Assembly: GCF_050947335.1 (NCBI RefSeq)
Contig: NW_027473537.1
Span: 77,501-141,500, forward strand
Length of the DNA: 64,000 nucleotides
Reading direction: 5' to 3'
From: Megachile rotundata
Lineage: Eukaryota > Arthropoda > Insecta > Hymenoptera > Megachilidae
The translations under genes and the position numbers were made by a program. Under the pieces are notes generated by a model that saw nothing but the letters and a program-made list of their open reading frames with translations, did no database searches and was not told the origin of the DNA. Below, piece after piece: positions 23,174 through 34,699 of this stretch (positions within the stretch are counted from its first letter, which is position 1; the number at the start of each line of letters is the position of its first letter).

Positions 23174-23757
23174 GCATAGCCGGAACATTCGCCGCGGGTG
23201 GTGTGCCCACGCCGATGGGAAACCCGCCGTAACGGGACCATCCGGGGCACTATCGCACCAACACGGGAGCCAGCTTCGTTGACGATGAATATCCCCATTC
23301 GATCTTTTGGGTTTCTCGGGTTTACCTCTGAACAGTTTCACGTACTCTTGAACTCTCTCTTCAAAGTTCTTTTCAACTTTCCCTCACGGTACTTTTTCGC
23401 TATCGGTCTCGTGGACATACTTAGCCTTAGATGGAGTTTATCACCCACTTAGGGCTGCACTCTCAAGCAACTCGACTCTAAGGAGAGATCCACCCGAGAC
23501 GCGTACCGGTCGCTACGGGCCTGGCACCCTCTATGGGAAAGTGGCCCCATTCAAGATGGACTTGGACGCGATTCGATGTCTCGGGATAAACGGATCCTCC
23601 TGAACACTACATTTCCCAGCGGCGTTAACCGCGGGATTCAGTGCTGGGCTCATTCCTGTTCGCTCGCCGCTACTAAGGAAATCCTTGTTAGTTTCTTTTC
23701 CTCCGCTTATTAATATGCTTAAATTCAGCGGGTAATCTCGCCTGCTCTGAGGTCATC

Positions 23758-24020
23758 AAAATTTTATTATTTCTTTTCGGGGTTTCGACACGTAATACGA
23801 AAGGTATATTAATACCAACGCACAGGGATTATGTCGTTCGATTTTTTCCTTGTATCGTTCGATAACCAACTATTTTTTTCTCTTTTCGGATCAACACGAT
23901 CGTCGACTACTCGAAGGTACGTACGAGCCAAAATGAAAGCTCACAGGAGACAGGAGGGACAACGACAAAAAAAAAAACGACGACGACGACGTCCGGTTGT
24001 TCTCGACTCACGTCGGAGTA

Positions 24021-24076
<56 letters not shown>

Positions 24077-25515
24077 CGGATATATCTTTTTATCTATCCA
24101 GGGCGCGTTAAAACAAACGACGAGGAGAGACTACGACAACGAGGAGATAAAGGTCGGACCTTTTCTTCTTTCCCTCGGCGCGCTCTCGCACACGATCGTT
24201 TCATGTTTCTTTTGTCCCCTAAAGGATACATATACCGTTACATATTTACGTTCGAATATACACTCGACGGTCGATAAACCGTAAAGACGCATCGTCCGAT
24301 ACGTTTTTTCTTCTTTTGCTGTCGCGTTCCGACGCAAAATGCCAAGAAAAGGGCGAGAATGCCAGAGACAGCCAAGTAAACCATCGGTGACTTATCATGG
24401 TCCAGAGAAGAAAGGGTTAGAGGAAAAAAAATCCCATTTTTAACGTGCGTGGTACACCTTCGTCGTGTATATATCGTTCGATGAAACCACGAGCGCACAA
24501 AAGGAGGAACAAAAGCGTTTCGAGATCGATCTTCGGGGTAAATGTCATTGTTCATTTGCGTGCGACCGTTGTTCGATAAAAGAAATTTAACACACGAGCA
24601 ACAATGAAGGGAGACTCTCGCAAGACGATCACCAAATAAGCGTTTATCGTTCGATCGGTCCGGGTTTTTCAACGTCCGTCCGGCACAATTATGCACTTCG
24701 AGGACTGGACGACCGGAACCCGTATTGGGATCGCGCGGACTTCCGCTTCTATTCAACGACAACGAAGCGATCTGCGCTTGTAAATGTTAAAAAAACGTGG
24801 CGAAGCTACGATCTCGTAATAATTTAACCGTGAAAGAGCTTCCGTCGCACGTTTATTTTTAACTTTTCTCCTCGTTGTATAAACTTTCGCACCGTCGAAA
24901 AAAAAATTCGACAATCATTTCAGACAACGTCGGGAGCGCGGAGAAACGCCGTAAACACGCTCTACTCTCGGCTTGCTTCCTTCAATTGGTGTCTAACAAT
25001 TCTCTCGCAGGGCGAAGAATCATTTTCTCTCTCGTCTAAATATCCTTCTGTTGTTAGGTGTTTTCGACTCGGGAGCGCTCTTTCACGGGCGGTCGTATAT
25101 GGTCTCTTTTAGGGGTTTAACTAGAAACCACGACTCACGCAAGCCGAGATAAGCGGATTCCGCCGAGAAGATCCTAAAACTAGGAATTGCGAGATATACG
25201 AAAATGTTCTTCTGTCGCCTGTGAAAAAAAATGAACACTAGCAAAGAGAGGGCGAGACACGAACGTTCCATTTAACATTCTCCGCGTCAAACGCCGACGA
25301 AATGTCCAACCATCGCTCGTACGTTTTCGCCAATTTCGCAAGTTGTTCTCTCTCTCGCGTTCGACCATCGGATCCCGCTCCGAAACGTTCGACTTTTCGG
25401 CGTTTAACAGTTTCGTTTTATCTAGTCGAACGATGAGCGGGACCGAAAAAAATTTAACAATGAAGAGAGAACCTTTTGCTGCTAAAGGCAAACGCAAGCA
25501 GTCTTTAGTTATATA
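23758..25515 (-). other. ITS2
   Basis: Spacer between 5.8S and 28S, about 1.76 kb, with A-rich and T-rich runs. It contains the TA microsatellite at 24018-24074. No gene is supported; the ORFs here are random. Confidence 0.85.
24018..24074. repeat. (TA)n microsatellite in ITS2
   Basis: About 57 bp of nearly pure TA dinucleotides, with one G near the start. Confidence 0.95.
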
Positions 25516-25672
25516 AACGACTCTCAGCCAGGCGTGGTCCAGGAATTGTATCCGTGGACCGCAATGTGCGTTCGAAATGTCGATGTTCATGTGTCCTGCA
25601 GTTCACACGTTGACGCGCAATTAGCTGCGTTCTTCATCGACCCACGAGCCAAGTGATCCACCGTTCAGGGTA
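25516..25672 (-). rRNA. 5.8S rRNA gene
   Basis: The minus strand carries the conserved 5.8S core GGATCACTTGGCTCGTGGGT, GATGAAGAACGCAGC, GAACTGCAGGACACATGAAC and ATCGACATTTCGAACGCA, ending near CCTGGCTGAGAGTCG. Its length of about 157 nt is normal. It appears intact by eye and lies between ITS1 and ITS2 in the usual order. Confidence 0.93.
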
Positions 25673-27617
25673 ATCGTATAAAAATTTTTGTTCAAATTTA
25701 ACAACTCAGCGTCTGAAAACCAGTATGTACGTGATTTAACCTGGTTTATAAATTCGTTCGATTGTCCATAGAATACTAACTCCAATCCAAGCGCAAGATC
25801 GAGTATCGGTATTCGGACGTCGTCCCGTCATAGCTCTGTTCACAGATTTACCCGAGCTGATTGATTAAGACGACACGATAACGTCCATGGACGGATAAAG
25901 GACCGTATAAAACTGCAGAACCGCCGATGAAACAACGCTCTGTGGCGCATTTCTCTTCGTGCGGCGAGTTTTCAGTCCGTTCCGGGTGGTAAAGTCATTC
26001 AAAAACCGTGGAAAATACGAAATGCACTGTCGCGCGTAACACAGAGTCTCCTGTTCGCTGCTTACATATATATTGGACGTGTTGGCGGTATCGCGAGATT
26101 CGATACGGACTCCATGGCCGGCGTCAGATCGGTCTACCAACGAAGGAGACTACGCTATCGTTTTCGCTTCTCAGCCGGTCCGTAAGCGATACGTTACCAT
26201 ATTGTCCGTCGTAAGCAGGCGGACTTGCGTGAAGTTGCGTCTTCGTTCGTCGAAGCGGTTTCGTGGTTCGATTTCCATCGGTTACCCGGATACCCCCCGC
26301 GTGAAAGCCTCCGTGTCACACTCTAAATTTCGTTTCTCGTTTAACACGAAATAGAGAGAGGCTAAAAGGGGGTGTTCCCTTTGTCCAAAGACAAAATTTA
26401 TAGAGAGAAAGAAAATAAAATGAGAGTCTCTCACGATGCGGGCGAAAAAAAAAACAAGAAATTTAACAATTTTTTTTTCGCAAACCCATGCAGTTCGTTA
26501 CCAAACGTCCCAAAATATTTCTTTATATTCTCTCTCGTGTTTTCACACGGGGTCGAGGGAGTACGCAACACGAATCAAGAATAAAAATTATAGAAAGGAA
26601 AGTCCGATAAGAATATTTCGAGATTCTTATAACCTTCACCTCTTCATACTTCTCCGAAATCTCTCGCTTTCCTGGCGCGTATCTATTTAACAATTTCGAT
26701 TCTCTCCTCCTTTTAACTCAGACGTCGCAACGAACGGGTACACCATGCATACGATCCATTTTACGTAACGAACCTTCTGCCGGTAAAATACGCGACAGAT
26801 TCATTTGTGTATAGATATATTTTTATATGAGAATGTTCGGATTTTCGTTCGTGTTCAAGTTGAACATTCTTGTTACGACGACATTTTGTATTTATCGAAG
26901 GATCGTGCGGTACCCGTTAATAAGAAGTAAACGACGTCCCGGGAGAGTCGAAACCTTTCTTATACGCTACGGAAAGAAGAGCCGAGAAAATAGAGAGGAA
27001 ACTCTCGATTTTCTTTCGTCGGTAAACTTTCGTTCTTTCTATTTACAGCGTTCGACATGAAACGGCGTTGCTCTCTCATTTTTTTAACTTTATTTAACGT
27101 TAGCGCTTGTTCGTACGAAACGCGTCGGCGGATACGAAATACGGACGGGAGTATCGACGATGAGAACCAAAGCGACCTCCTACACGTAACCGTAATATCT
27201 CTCCGCATCACGACTGCCGTAACAACGAATTGTCATTTAACATTTTTGGTACCTTTTTTTTTTTCGTTTGTTTGCTACTACCTCCAAATATTTCTTTCCC
27301 TTTCTCTCTCAATCACCTATCGTGGCTCGTTTATACGCATTTTTGTTGTGTACGGCCAATATATTATTATTTGTTAAATACGCGAGGAGCTGCACTTTTC
27401 ATCCTCATTTGTGCGTATCATGTGTTATAGTCATATACTTTTGGCTGCTTTTCACCGTTTTTGCGTGTATTCATATTGAGAGTCAGATTTTGGCACGTAC
27501 TGTATATATGTTATCATGTGTTTCGTGTCTTGCGTATCATGTGTTTTAATATCAAGAGCTCACGTAGTGATAGAGTTTTCTCTCTTTCAAACTTTGTAAG
27601 TTTGTTTAAACTTTCGT
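25673..27617 (-). other. ITS1
   Basis: Spacer of about 1.95 kb between 18S and 5.8S, with short homopolymer runs. No gene or clear repeat recognised. Confidence 0.85.
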
Positions 27618-27644
27618 TAATGATCCTTCCGCAGGTTCACCTAT

Positions 27645-27675
<31 letters not shown>

Positions 27676-27774
27676 AGTAATCAAGTTTGGCCATCTTTCC
27701 GGTAACATCGGCAATGCCTAGACACTGCCACGCACCAGTCCGAAGACCTCACTAAATCATTCAATCGGTAGTAC

Positions 27775-27807
<33 letters not shown>

Positions 27808-28287
27808 ATCAACGCGAGCTTATGACTCGGGTTTACTGGGAATTCCTCGTTCATGGGGAATAATTTCAAGCCCCAATCCCTAGCGCGAAGGAGGTTCAGC
27901 GGGTTACCCGGACCTTTCGGCCAGGGAAAACACGTTGATTCCTTTAGTGTAGCGCGCGTGCGGCCCAGAACATCTAAGGGCATCACAGACCTGTTATTGC
28001 TCAATCTCGTGCGACTAGAAGCCGCTTGTCCCTCTAAGAAGATTTGTTTGTACGTTGGTAGTAAAAACCACACCGACCGAAGCCGGGGGCCTTCGAGATA
28101 CCATAATTTACGTCTATTTAACAGGCTAGAGTCTCGTTCGTTATCGGAATTAACCAGACAAATCGCTCCACCAACTAAGAACGGCCATGCACTACCACCC
28201 ACCGAATCAAGAAAGAGCTATCAATCTGTCAATCCTTCCGGTGTCCGGGCCTGGTGAGGTTTCCCGTGTTGAGTCAAATTAAGCCGC

Positions 28288-28336
<49 letters not shown>

Positions 28337-28852
28337 TTTGCAACCATACTTCCCCCGGGACCCAAAAGCTTTGGTTTCCCGGAAGCTGCCCGCCGAGTCA
28401 TCGGAGGAACTTCGGCGGATCGCTAGCTGGCATCGTTTATGGTTAGAACTAGGGCGGTATCTGATCGCCTTCGAACCTCTAACTTTCGTTCTTGATTAAT
28501 GAAAACATTTTTGGCAAGTGCTTTCGCTTCTGTCCGTCTTGCGACGATCCAAGAATTTCACCTCTAACGTCGCAATACGAATGCCCCCATCTGTCCCTAT
28601 TAATCATTACCTCGGGGTTCCGAAAACCAACGATCTAATAAAAGCATTCCTCCCATCTCTGGGTGGAATTCTGGTTTGCATGTATTAGCTCTAGAATTAC
28701 CACAGTTATCCATGTAAATTGTTGTACGATCTAAGAAACCAAAACCGATTTAATGAGCCATTCGCGGTTTCACTTTAATTCGGTATATACTTAGACACGC
28801 ATGGCTTAATCTTTGAGATAAGCATATGACTACTGGCAGGATCAACCAGGGA
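27618..28852 (-). rRNA. 18S rRNA gene with a large internal deletion
   Basis: The minus strand starts near 28852 (CCTGGTTGATCCTGCCAGTA) and ends at 27618 with GGTGAACCTGCGGAAGGATC plus ATTA. The length is about 1,235 nt, against roughly 1,900 nt in insects. The join is near 28630: GGAATGCTTTTATTAGATC is followed directly by GTTGGTTTTCGGAACCCCGA, blocks normally separated by about 650-700 nt. The rest reads as conserved 18S. A ribosome could not use this product, so either the gene is dead or the assembly collapsed. Confidence 0.93.
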
Positions 28853-31516
28853 GCTTAAAGAATTATTTCAATTTCTTAGGCCAATTTTATTTAACATGAA
28901 ATTGGGTCTTTCTAATATCAACCAATATCAGCTTAAACGTTCCTTTTATATTTGGTTCTTCTCTCATGTGTTTCAGTCATATTAAATTTTTGTTCCTCCA
29001 AACACTCTCTCTCTCTCTATTCTCCCGTTTCACTGTCTTTGGTATTTTATTTAAGACACACCGATAAAGGTTAGCGCGTACAGTGGCGTGCTGAACGTAC
29101 CGTGATAGCGCGTACAACGGACATGCTGTTCGAAAAAAACGAATCGGAGCAAGCACGTACACAGAGAATTTTAGCTCGCGCTGGGAACATAGATTCTTAC
29201 AAATCCACCCAAATTTTTATTTTCTCTCTCTCAAAATTTCGTGTCATAGTTACGATACACCATAATAATATTTTTTGTACGTATAAGCGAAAACTCGATG
29301 TAATATCGAAAAATCACCCGTACCGAAAACTCTTCACTTTGGAGGAGGTTTCCATTTCAGAAACCGTTTTTACGAGTCATAGTTACATTTTATTTCGTTT
29401 TAATATCTCTGCGCTGTACGTATAGTGAAGCATTTATTTAATATTTTACTTCATCGTACCGAAAAACTCTCCGCGAAGAAGTTTTCTCGCGCATCGAGAA
29501 AATATTTAGGCGTTCGAGACGCACAAAACATTAAGGGGACGTAATATCATTTCTGAATTTCGGAATAAATATTCCGTTCCACAATTTTTTAGCCTTCTCA
29601 ACTGAAGGCGTTGTAATGAACAAGTTCGTTCAACACCACTATCTAATTCATTTTTAATATAATTTTATAAAACATTTTTTGGCCTGTTTAGAACGGTCGG
29701 TTTTTTTTATCCCTTTTATCTTTAGTAGCCTGTGTCGCTTGAGTCAGTACAACGTACACACCGAAGTGCATACGAGTCACCAGCCTCATGTTAAAGGTTC
29801 GTCGCATATGTGCCATTCGGTCTTAGACGCCGACACGCGACAATGCAGTGTGGAGAAAATCCTGCATCAATACCGAGAACACGAACAGTCGAGGCAACAC
29901 GTAGTTACGCACGAGGAGCGGTGGACTAGTTCTCAACCGAGGTCATAGAATAGCCACGCGCCCGACTCTGTTCCGTCTGGCACGATCGGACCGAACGTCT
30001 CCTTATAGGTACCGAACGGTCGGCCGGATGGTCGGCGACGCCGGCCGCTACGCACGGGCGCTTACGATGCTAACGCGCGATCCGAACGTGCCAATTCGAA
30101 AGTGCGGTAAAACTTAGCGCGAAAAAATCGATTTTTCAAAAAGTTGTCAAACACGCTAAAAAGTATACGGACAATGTCTTAACAATAATTTCACGAAATT
30201 TAATGACAAAATTAATCGAAAAAAATTTTTTTTCTTTTTTTCGTCAAAATAAATACCAAACGAATTTCTAACGTAATAAATGAGTAACGAACAACAATAT
30301 ACGTCCAAATAGTATACAAGAATCGAGAAAATATTTATATTTTTTCAAAAAATTGAGCAAAAATCTCACCGCATATTCGGTTCGGCGCCGAGTCCCTCTG
30401 GCATAGTCGGTTCGGTGAATCGATGGCTAATAACCTATATAAAAAACGATTAAAACCTATAGAATAACGTATTACAAGAATATTTATACCACTTTGGCAT
30501 GTTCGGATTCATAAATAACAAAATTATCGAAAATTTTTCGTTCCGCATAGTCGGTTCGGTGGACCGCCCGTGTGACGTCAGGCGACCGACGTTAATATTA
30601 GGAATAAGACATATTATATTATATTATATTATATATTATTCATAGTTCATAAGGCATATGTAACCCACATTTTATTGTATTTTACTGTATACTCGTTCCT
30701 CATGTAATCATAGTTCGTAAGACGTATTTAACCTCATTTATCGACACGCTGTATTATACGCGCAGCGATTAAAGTTAGGTAACATATATGTATTCATTTA
30801 GCGCAGGAACTCACTCGACTTTTCTTTCCCATCAATCCATCGATCCTATTCCTCTAACCTTAATCTTACAAACATCCTTTCTCTTAAATATTCTTTAACT
30901 CCTTATGTTATAAACATCCTCTCGACATCGATCCATTCTCCGAATCCTAATCTTATAAACATCCGCTTGATAAATTTAGTCACTCTTCTTATCGATACCG
31001 TAAACATCCTCTGGAACCAAAACTCCTTTAGAATATCACGTCTTACAAACATCCTTCAGATAACCAATAGTCATAACATCCTCTTGCGCCAGATCAGAAC
31101 ATTCTAGAACAATCTCTCTTTGTCCATTATCAGTATAAAAGCCACCCCATTCCATCCGCCACACACAGTCTGCATACCGGTAACCTCGGAGAAACGTCAT
31201 CCTGCTCCTCGCCCGTCCATAGTAATACCAAGTCACACCGGTAACCTCGGAGATAGGTAATCCTTCCCGCGGCCCGCCCAACACATATATCCAACAGTGA
31301 TCATACCGACCTAGTCTCGGGTCTTTATTCCTTCGAGTGGATACAATCCTGAAACACGGGCATTATACAACGGATTATTATACAACGAACATTGTTCGAG
31401 AATCCAAACAAAGAGATAGCGCAAACCGTTAGAACCGCGAAAAATACACTTTTTCTAGGCACCGTTTCACAACAGCAGCAAAAGTCGTTGGCGGTGTCTT
31501 GTTTTTCTAGCCTAGC
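28853..31516 (-). other. Region upstream of 18S (external transcribed spacer / intergenic spacer)
   Basis: No gene recognised. CATAGTCGGTTCGGTG and close variants recur three times (about 30372-30560). A run of TATTA units lies at 30612-30640. The motif AAACATCC(T) recurs at least six times between 30860 and 31060. CCGGTAACCTCGGAGA occurs twice, near 31178 and 31238. This is the expected position of spacer promoter and subrepeats for the minus-strand rDNA, but no promoter could be assigned. Confidence 0.55.
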
Positions 31517-32094
31517 TGTTGTCCCGACTCCAACCGTCAAACCGGCGCACGGCAACAGCTAGGCCAATCAGGCGACCCGTGGAACTCAACGCTTTGTTTG
31601 GATCCTCGAACTGCCGCAACGGAGAAAAATTGAATGCTCCAATCGCGGAATACCGGCGAGTACATATAAGAGCGTGAGACCCTTGGGCGTTCTACTGATT
31701 TACGAAAACTTACCCTAACATTATCGCGAATACAGATCTCTGCGAGATTCGACTCGGTTTAGAGTAACTTAGCTAAGCGCGACTGCGTCGCCAACTAAAG
31801 GACACTCAAATTCTAATTTCGCGAAGCCGCCCAAGGCTCGACACAAATTGTTAAAAAGTTAAACAAAGACAATCCATTTCCTTTCGAACTGTATGTATAT
31901 ATTCTTTTATGTGTCGTTTAATGAAGTGTACAGTTAAGTTTTCGTCGTGTAATCGTGAGTGTACAAAGTCATACGTGAATGTAACTTTTAAATAAACTTT
32001 GTTAATTGTCCATTTGCACTTTTCTTGCACCCAAAAACCAATCCCACGTTATCTAGCTCAGCGCTGAGCGTTCCGGCAATTCGACGACACAACA
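31517..32094 (+). mobile_element. Candidate solo LTR
   Basis: 578 bp beginning TGTTGTC and ending GACACAACA, so the ends are inverted (TGTTGT/ACAACA). Inside are a TATA-like ACATATAAGAG at 31662 and AATAAA at 31991, in the order expected for U3-R-U5. The flanking 4-5 bp (TAGC / TCCC) do not match, so no target duplication supports it. It could also be an rDNA spacer promoter block by chance. Confidence 0.4.
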
Positions 32095-33769
32095 TCCCCG
32101 TCGAAACAAACATTATTATCAAAGAATATACTGATATATAATTATATCTGTCTCACATTCTATACGACGATACCTGCACGACTTGATTTCATTCTAACCA
32201 TTATCCGAGCGCTTGTGCTAAAGCATAAGGAAAGACAATAATTTGCTGCACGGAGGAAGGATACTGCAACGTCTTATTACGGTTATTCCACGGGACCCAG
32301 GGCTTTGACGTACGCTTGAGAGCCACGTTCACCCAAAAAGCTGAGTACAAAAGAGAAGAAGCGGTCAACGACTCGAGCGAAATAAAATATGTTTCGCCGA
32401 GAAATCCTGGCCGTAACATCCAAGCGCGACCAAGTCCCTCCTTTTTTTTTGTTTTAGGAAGACAGAAATCCAGTTCCGGACATTTGGGAAGATAACCCAG
32501 ATAGTATGAGACTCTCGCTTCCGGCGCCCCTAGAAGAGGGGCGGTTTCCACGGCCTACTCACTAAAACTGTCTCCCGCCCCCGCTACGCGGAAGTTGGTG
32601 GCAACCCGCCAGACTTCCTTACCAGATGGGGCATAGTGTACCTGGTCTAGGCCATCGCTCACAGTTGTGGAAGAAAGACTACCCCCCACACCTCGCGTGT
32701 GTGTTCCATGTATGGGAATGGGATGCTTCCAACCAAAGAAATTTGGCCCGAGAGGCAACGTCAAGAACTAGGGGAGGCTCCCGCGCAGATTGCACAGACC
32801 TCCAGCTGAACTTGCACGCCCCCTCAGTACCGCCTCTCGGTGAGCGAAAACATACGGTGAAACCGCGACCTCTCCCCACCATTTCCCACCTAAGTATCAC
32901 TACTGTAATCTAGTCTTTCCGTTACCTACCTCTTATGTTGTGTTATTCGTCTATCGCTCTCATTTCATTTTCCTAAACCTCCACCCCCCTCCCCCCCGCC
33001 ACCCGCCACGCCCGCCCCCACCTCCTCTCCCGGCAGTTGATAAGTGTCCCCGTGTTCTATAATCTATCTCTTTCCTATGCTTAGTTAACGCTGATCACTT
33101 TCCGTTCTTGCCTCCGTTATGGTCCCGCCGCCCTCCCCCGCACCCGCCCCCGCCCCCCGTCACACACGTTGTTTCCTTTTCCTGTTTCCCTTCCCTACTT
33201 ATTTATACTTATGTGCTACGCTATTTCCTGTATGCATCGGTTTGCAACTAAATACTGGGCAGTGTGAAATATAGATAAGTAAGTACTAAATAAATAGATA
33301 AGGTAAATAAATAAATAGATAATAAATGAAGTATAAAATATAATGTGCTGTGGTATTTCCATTTCATTTCCGCCCCTTACGCATTTATCGCTGGTATTCG
33401 CTCGCAATGCTTGTATCTCCGCTCTGCGCCTCGATTAGTTGCATTCAACCTACCCACAAAATTATCACTTCCTGCCCGTTCGCCATTGCTATTCGCTCCA
33501 CTCCGCGTTCGCCTCGTATTTAAATTTCGCTTGTCTCTTTTCCCCCGGTTTTTTACCCGCTTTCCCCTTTTCCCGCGTTTCCTATTACGTCCCAGCCTTC
33601 TTCCACAACGCTACATGAGGCCATTGCTCTCGGTATTTGTTTCTTTTCTCTCTTCAAGCACTTTCCCTCAGTTCCCGATTCGCCCCCTTATGGTGCTGAC
33701 ACCAGGCTGACTTTCGAGTTCTTCGTTCCAGTACTTTCCGATTAAAAAGTCTGTCCGAACCTTCGGGTC
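32095..33769. other. Unassigned sequence, with C-rich and A/T-rich runs
   Basis: No gene supported. Cytosine-rich tracts lie at about 32980-33030 and 33130-33165. AAATAAATAGATA-type simple sequence lies at about 33270-33330. Short open frames here have no recognisable domain. Confidence 0.5.
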
Positions 33770-34560
33770 GTTCATTGTAGCGTTGCCCGGCATTGTTGTT
33801 GCTTTCATTTGTTGCCGCCGTTTAGACGCCGGCCGAAAGTTGCCAGCAACGTTCCATTTCCTTCCGGATCAGAACTTCAACCGCTCGCTACCAGAATTTC
33901 ACTCCGTGCTCGTAGTTCTCGTCTAGGCTTTGGATTTAACTCCTACACCTCCTCGACTAGTTTTCCTTGCTTTCTCTCGTCAACTCCGCTCTGTTCTCTA
34001 GTGCCCCTGTAGCTATGCAACCACCTTGACACTCTAGCTCCTTGGTTCGCCGTCGTTCGATCGCTCGGTCATATTCTCCCTCTCGGATCGTTTCTCCTAG
34101 CGTTGCCCGCCATTCTGTTGTTGCTTCGATTTGTTGCCTTGGCCAAAGAGGCAACCGAAAGTTGCCAGCAACGCTCCGTTTCCCTTCGGGTCAGAGCTTA
34201 AGCCGCTTCGCTGTTCGAAACTCACTTTGAGCTTGAATTTTCTGTTCGTTTCTCCTCCCTCTCTCCTGCCGGTTTTACTCAGTCGCCGTAATGTCCCCTA
34301 ATGGTACTGTGACCAGGTGGACATCCGATTTCCTCGCATCGCCGGCATTCGATCGTTCGGAAGTATTCTTTCTCTCGGATCGTTTCTCCCAGCGTTACCC
34401 GCCATTTTGTTGCTGCTTCCATTTGTTGCCTCCGCAATAGAGGCAATCGGAAGTTGCCAGCAACGCTCCGTTTCCTTTCGGATTGGAGCTTAAGCCGCTT
34501 CGCTGTTCGAAACTCACTTTGAGCTTGAATTTTCTGTTTCCTCCTTCTACTTCTGTCCTG
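33770..34560 (+). repeat. Three diverged tandem repeats of about 290-320 bp
   Basis: Copies begin near 33780, 34100 and 34392 at GCGTT(G/A)CCCG(C/G)CATT. Each continues with a TTTGTTGCC block, GAAAGTTGCCAGCAACG, TTTCC(C/T)TTC(G/C)GG and CTTAAGCCGCTTCGCTGTTC in the two better copies. The spacing is 320 and 292 bp. They lie between the 18S-upstream region and the GC-rich subrepeats. Confidence 0.8.
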
Positions 34561-34699
34561 TTGCTTAATTGAGCCACCATATAGTCCATATCGTTTCCCC
34601 TCGTCGCTCTGTCCTCGCGCTGGTTGTTGCTCCTGTTGCCGTTGTTCAGGCGATGCTAAAGAAAACATAGCTGAGACTTGCCAATACCGTTGAATCATC

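Larger units (their letters stand above)
19504..23757 (-). rRNA. 28S rRNA gene, 5' part, truncated at the R2 site (pseudogene-like)
   Basis: Large-subunit rRNA. The minus strand begins near 23757 with the standard 28S start (GACCTCAGAGCAGGCGAGAT, then CCGCTGAATTTAAGCATA) and runs through D1, D2, D3 and later conserved blocks to GGGTAAACGGC near 19565. It ends only 10 nt after the R2 cleavage position (GTAACCAAAT), so the 3' third is missing. The universally conserved CTCTCTTAAGGTAGCC reads CTCGCTTAAGGTAACC, and the target segment is duplicated in tandem. D2 is interrupted by a foldback element (22089-23173). An AT-rich stretch (about 20330-20770) fits an expansion segment (D7-like), though insertion is possible. 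These changes argue against a functional copy. Confidence 0.92.

Noticed and set aside
19713..23452. ORFs inside the 28S region
   Set aside because: They overlap conserved rRNA sequence and are not proteins.
27681..28257. 173- and 134-aa frames in the 18S region
   Set aside because: Random frames in rRNA.
32201..32913. Short frames of 69-116 aa near 32.2-32.9 kb
   Set aside because: Overlapping frames on both strands with no domain or conserved motif.
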